Below, one piece after another: positions 15,066-16,740 of a DNA stretch of 16,740 nt. Position 1 is the stretch's first letter. The number at the start of each line of letters is the position of its first letter. The position numbers were made by a program, and so were the translations under genes. Source of the DNA: Proteobacteria bacterium UBA2383 (GTDB lineage Bacteria > Pseudomonadota > Gammaproteobacteria > Competibacterales > Competibacteraceae). Location: contig DDST01000105.1 of assembly GCA_002343485.1 (NCBI GenBank), forward strand, positions 1 through 16,740. Direction: 5' to 3'. A model generated the notes under the pieces. The model was not told the DNA's origin. It worked only from the letters and a program-made list of their open reading frames with translations, and made no database searches.

Positions 15066-15339
15066 CGAATATGATTTCAGCGGCGCGACCGTTGCTCAGG
15101 ACGTGCCGGAACTGGCCAGGCTCCAGAGCGAGGGAAATGCGGACAAGATCCGTATTTCCCTCTATGTAGAGGTTGAGGTGTTGGCGGCGTTTCGCGCCCG
15201 CGCCCGCGCGGAGGGCCAAAGCTATCAGGCGCTCATGAGCGCCGCGCTTCGGCAAAGTATCATGCCGGAAAGCGCACCCGTGACGCTCGGTGATCTGCGT
15301 CGTGTATTGCACGAAGAATTACATCCGGTATCTGCTTGA
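15058..15339 (+). CDS. brnA: BrnA-type (ribbon-helix-helix) antitoxin, orphaned from its toxin
   Basis: This 93-residue protein begins MRDEYDFSGA, the usual opening of BrnA antitoxins, followed by a ribbon-helix-helix region (KIRISLYVEVEVLAAFRARARAEGQSYQALMSAALRQS, about residues 30-67). BrnA proteins neutralise BrnT by binding it and repress their own operon through the RHH fold. AGAGGAGG at 15044-15051 gives an excellent ribosome-binding site. Its start lies eight bases before the ancestral brnT stop (ATGCGTGA overlap), showing it was the second gene of a brnTA pair. Only a stump of brnT remains, so it is a solitary antitoxin. The C-terminal extension after residue 70 is not recognised. Confidence 0.7.
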   Translation: MRDEYDFSGATVAQDVPELARLQSEGNADKIRISLYVEVEVLAAFRARARAEGQSYQALMSAALRQSIMPESAPVTLGDLRRVLHEELHPVSA

Positions 15340-15341
15340 AT

Positions 15342-15404
15342 AACTGGCTGATCGCGTCAGGGATTCCAGAGGATCAGGCGCGGCGGCTGTTGGGGTTGGA
15401 ATAG
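15342..15404 (+). pseudogene. Rpn-family C-terminal fragment C
   Basis: The 63 bases after the brnA stop encode N-W-LIASGIPEDQARRLLGLE and a TAG stop, the terminal motif of Rpn-family proteins, with no start codon. They match fragment D (16240-16302) over the same length at 51 of 63 positions by eye, including a 22-base identical core from 15349 to 15370. It is a remnant that separates the brnA module from the vapBC module. Confidence 0.7.
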
Positions 15405-15441
15405 CTGGCGCAGTTTGGAAGTCCATGTACCTCTGCTATGA

Positions 15442-15451
15442 ATGAATTCAT
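15442..15451. promoter_or_regulatory. 10-bp palindrome just upstream of the RHH/PIN toxin-antitoxin pair
   Basis: ATGAATTCAT is a perfect palindrome directly in front of the GAGGAG ribosome-binding site (15452-15457) of the antitoxin gene. Toxin-antitoxin operons of this type are usually autorepressed through such sites, so it is a candidate operator. A 10-bp AT-rich palindrome can also occur by chance. Confidence 0.35.
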
Positions 15452-15463
15452 GAGGAGAAAGCG

Positions 15464-15715
15464 ATGACACTTTCCGTCCAGTTGCCCGTCGCGTTAGAGC
15501 AGAAGCTCGCTGCTTACTGCGCGACGCATCATCTGACCGAGAATGAAGCCATCCAGCAGGCTTTGAAGTCTCTGCTTGCGCAAGACTCCCCGGTCCCGAC
15601 ACCCTATGAACTGGGTCGGGATGGATTTGGAGCAGATCGCGTCCATAGTGGAGACATCGCGCGGGAAAGCAAGCAATTATTACGGATGAAGTTCCGTGGC
15701 TCGTCTGCTGGTTGA
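15464..15715 (+). CDS. ribbon-helix-helix antitoxin of a VapBC-like pair
   Basis: The 83-residue protein has an N-terminal RHH/CopG-like fold (MTLSVQLPVALEQKLAAYCATHHLTENEAIQQALKSLL, residues 1-38). A C-terminal part rich in charged residues (ARESKQLLRMKFRG) would wrap around the toxin. GAGGAG at 15452-15457 lies six bases before the ATG. Its 3' end overlaps the PIN-domain toxin gene by 20 bases in another frame, as in co-translated toxin-antitoxin operons. The antitoxin would bind the toxin and the operon promoter. The pairing is inferred from position and overlap; the exact antitoxin family is uncertain. Confidence 0.8.
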   Translation: MTLSVQLPVALEQKLAAYCATHHLTENEAIQQALKSLLAQDSPVPTPYELGRDGFGADRVHSGDIARESKQLLRMKFRGSSAG

Positions 15716-16115
15716 TACCGGTTTTCTGGTGGCTCTGTACATCCGGGGTGATACCTTGCATAACGGTGCCGTTGATTATTTGCGCGGTAACCGTGCAGCT
15801 TTGCTCACGGTAGCTCCTGTGATTGTAGAAACCTGCTTCTTCCTTGACGTTCAAGCGAAGGTGGAATTGCTTGAATGGGTTGCGCGGGGCGGAATAGAGG
15901 TTTACGACATTTCTCCGCGCAGCGCTTTCGCCGAGATCGTTATGCATCTGCAAAAGTACGCGGATCATGATATCGACTTTGCCGACGCTGCACTGGTTTG
16001 GTTGGCCAATGCACATGGAGAACGTCGAGTATTGACGGTTGATGAAACCGATTTTTCGCTGTTTCGCCTGAAGAATGGAAAACACTTTGATTTGGTTCAG
16101 TGGTTTGTTAAATAG
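15696..16115 (+). CDS. vapC: PIN-domain RNase toxin (VapC-like)
   Basis: This 139-residue protein is a complete PIN domain. It has an N-terminal LLVDTGFLVALY (D7), VIVETCFFLD (E45), DIDFADAALVWLA (D94/D97) and VLTVDETDFSLFR (D116/D119), which supply the acidic cluster that binds Mg2+ in these RNases. The start is GTG at 15696, placing VDTGF near the N-terminus as expected; no ATG precedes it in frame. It overlaps the antitoxin gene by 20 bases. VapC toxins cleave tRNA or rRNA and slow growth when the antitoxin is degraded. All key residues are present, so it should be active. The pair is flanked on both sides by Rpn-tail fragments C and D. Confidence 0.88.
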   Translation: MARLLVDTGFLVALYIRGDTLHNGAVDYLRGNRAALLTVAPVIVETCFFLDVQAKVELLEWVARGGIEVYDISPRSAFAEIVMHLQKYADHDIDFADAALVWLANAHGERRVLTVDETDFSLFRLKNGKHFDLVQWFVK

Positions 16116-16121
16116 CACATC

Positions 16122-16302
16122 ATGCCCATGTTGAAGGCGGAAGAAGAGGCGAGAAAGATGCAATACGTGAGCAGCGTATGGCATCGGCCGTCAGCAAGGC
16201 CGTCAGGAAGTCCGCCAGGAAGGTTTGCAGGAGGCGGTGAATCGCTTGATCGCGTCAGGGATTCCAGAAGATCAGGCCCGGCACTTATTGGGGCTGGAAT
16301 AA
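16122..16302 (+). pseudogene. Rpn-family C-terminal fragment D, frameshifted
   Basis: Frame one (from ATG at 16122) reads MPMLKAEEEARKMQYVSSV, resembling the helix that precedes the repetitive tail in Rpn/DUF4351-type proteins. Near 16178-16182 the homology moves to the next frame, which reads GIGRQQGRQEVRQEGLQEAVNRLIASGIPEDQARHLLGLE and stops at TAA (16300-16302). The second frame has its own stop at 16168-16170, so an indel is needed to join them. The nuclease domain is absent. The DNA at about 16186-16230 is a run of diverged 12-base units encoding GRQx. It lies six bases after vapC. Confidence 0.7.
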
Positions 16303-16344
16303 ACAACATCTCCTGTATTTCCCATCCTCCCTCATCCCAGAGCG

Positions 16345-16395
16345 CATGCCTTTAGTGAAGCTACCGAACTTGTTGCCCAGTTCCTTGATCATGCG
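16345..16395 (-). pseudogene. remnant of a coiled-coil DUF3782-like protein
   Basis: On the minus strand this short stretch encodes RMIKELGNKFGSFTKGM. It recalls the IKELGKQIGGLGNKFGSFTEGMA segment of coiled-coil proteins with DUF3782-type C-terminal nuclease domains. Only this block is recognisable; the frame on either side gives unrelated or repetitive sequence. It is probably a leftover of a degraded gene. The family link is from memory and tentative. Confidence 0.35.
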
Positions 16396-16398
16396 GTT

Positions 16399-16446
16399 GG
16401 TTTTGCGTGGTTTTGCGTGGTCTTGCGTGGTTTTGCGTGGTTTTGG
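16399..16446. repeat. 10-bp minisatellite, about 4.8 units
   Basis: The unit GGTTTTGCGT repeats head to tail at 16399, 16409, 16419 (one base change, GGTCTTGCGT), 16429 and 16439 (partial, ending GGTTTTGG). The array follows directly on the DUF3782-like remnant. The unit length is not a multiple of three, so it would break any reading frame through it. Confidence 0.95.
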
Positions 16447-16521
16447 ATAGATAGGGTTTGATGATATGCCGGGTGAGGCGTAATTGGCAGAGCAGCAGCC
16501 AAGGCTCATCTACTGGAACAC

Positions 16522-16558
16522 GGTAGGGTGTCGGAAAATTTTACACCGCTGCCCTACC
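16522..16558. other. hairpin enclosing the first copy of the 18-bp box
   Basis: GGTAGGG (16522-16528) pairs with CCCTACC (16552-16558), and TGT (16529-16531) could pair with ACA (16543-16545) inside. The enclosed segment is the first GTCGGWAAAMTTTACACC box. Whether it acts as DNA or RNA is unclear. Confidence 0.4.
16530..16547 (+). promoter_or_regulatory. 18-bp conserved box, copy 1 (GTCGGWAAAMTTTACACC)
   Basis: GTCGGAAAATTTTACACC matches copy 2 at 16 of 18 positions. The AAAATTTT centre is symmetric. Such a box in a gene-free region suggests a regulator-binding site or a short interspersed repeat. Confidence 0.45.
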
Positions 16559-16671
16559 CCATTTGACTGGCGTTGAATCATGTGGGCCTGAAAGATGATT
16601 TAAGGCAAATGGGCCATTTTTCAAGTCGACAAGGCTTTGAAGGGGCAGGCGAAGCAGTATGAAACCAGATT

Positions 16672-16689
16672 GTCGGTAAACTTTACACC
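16672..16689 (+). promoter_or_regulatory. 18-bp conserved box, copy 2
   Basis: GTCGGTAAACTTTACACC lies 142 bp after copy 1 in the same orientation. Its core GTAAACTTTAC is a near-perfect dyad. It is followed by TATAAT at 16710-16715, so it may serve a gene beginning beyond the right edge. Confidence 0.45.
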
Positions 16690-16740
16690 ACACTGCAAGG
16701 CTCACAACATATAATATTTTCGCTCATATCGGCAAATGGA

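Larger units (their letters stand above)
16303..16740. other. non-coding tail of the window
   Basis: About 440 bases have no intact gene on either strand. The region contains a short reverse-strand protein remnant, a 10-bp tandem repeat, a GC-rich hairpin and two copies of an 18-bp box, each listed separately. A TATAAT at 16710-16715 follows the second box; no good -35 stands 16-18 bases before it. Confidence 0.7.

Noticed and set aside
15357..16184. 275-codon minus-strand frame opposite the vapBC-like pair
   Set aside because: The plus strand here encodes an RHH antitoxin and a PIN domain with its acidic residues in place. The minus-strand translation resembles no family and looks like a shadow.
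16399..16446. Possible CRISPR array
   Set aside because: The units are 10 bp and contiguous with no spacers, so it is a simple tandem repeat.
16285..16509. 74-codon minus-strand frame through the 10-bp repeat
   Set aside because: Only about 17 residues look like a known protein. The rest is repeat-derived or unrelated, so it is recorded as a remnant rather than a gene.

Overview
The window reads as a chromosomal segment of a gammaproteobacterium. The MepK-like, YadH-like and Pta proteins are close to their enterobacterial counterparts, GC content is moderate, and starts are mostly ATG or GTG with clear Shine-Dalgarno sites. Several traits suggest an environmental, perhaps biofilm- or floc-forming species: a PEP-CTERM/exosortase-type acyltransferase, DUF29, stray Rpn-type C-terminal tails and small toxin-antitoxin genes. 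I would guess a Competibacter-like or Chromatiales-like lineage, but that is inference and was not tested.

Layout. (1) 1-716: a Tat-exported YcbK/MepK-type peptidoglycan peptidase. (2) 717-3803: a minus-strand C4-dicarboxylate-type TRAP transporter operon, dctP-dctQ-dctM, with a strong hairpin plus U-tract between dctP and dctQ. (3) 3885-4658: an orphan YadH-type ABC-2 permease on the minus strand, divergent from a full-length three-domain phosphate acetyltransferase (pta, 4853-7012). The 194-bp gap between them holds a perfect 19-bp tandem duplication. (4) 7023-7619: a PmtA-like SAM methyltransferase, convergent with pta. (5) 7620-8162: a gene-poor gap ending in a REP/MITE-like palindromic element that abuts the next operon.

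(6) 8163-13161: a tightly coupled plus-strand operon of a GAF-domain protein, an RND periplasmic adaptor lipoprotein and an RND pump. Consecutive genes overlap by 4 bp, and no TolC-type partner is present. It is followed 46 bp later by a FeeM/LuxI-like PEP-CTERM-associated acyltransferase (13208-13987), which raises the possibility of a synthesis-and-export module.

(7) 14154-16302: a mosaic accessory island. DUF29, a BrnA-type antitoxin with only a stump of brnT, and a complete RHH/PIN (VapBC-like) pair are separated and flanked by four fragments of the C-terminal tail of Rpn-family proteins (GRQEG repeats and the terminal LIASGIPEDQAR.LLGLE motif). One tail fragment is fused in frame to the brnT stump. 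(8) 16303-16740: no intact gene. It holds a short reverse-strand protein remnant, a 10-bp minisatellite and two copies of an 18-bp partly dyadic box (GTCGGWAAAMTTTACACC).

The most unusual structure is the Rpn-tail-bracketed cassette island. The acyltransferase/RND/GAF neighbourhood and the paired boxes near the right edge come next. No rRNA, tRNA, CRISPR array or intact transposase was seen.
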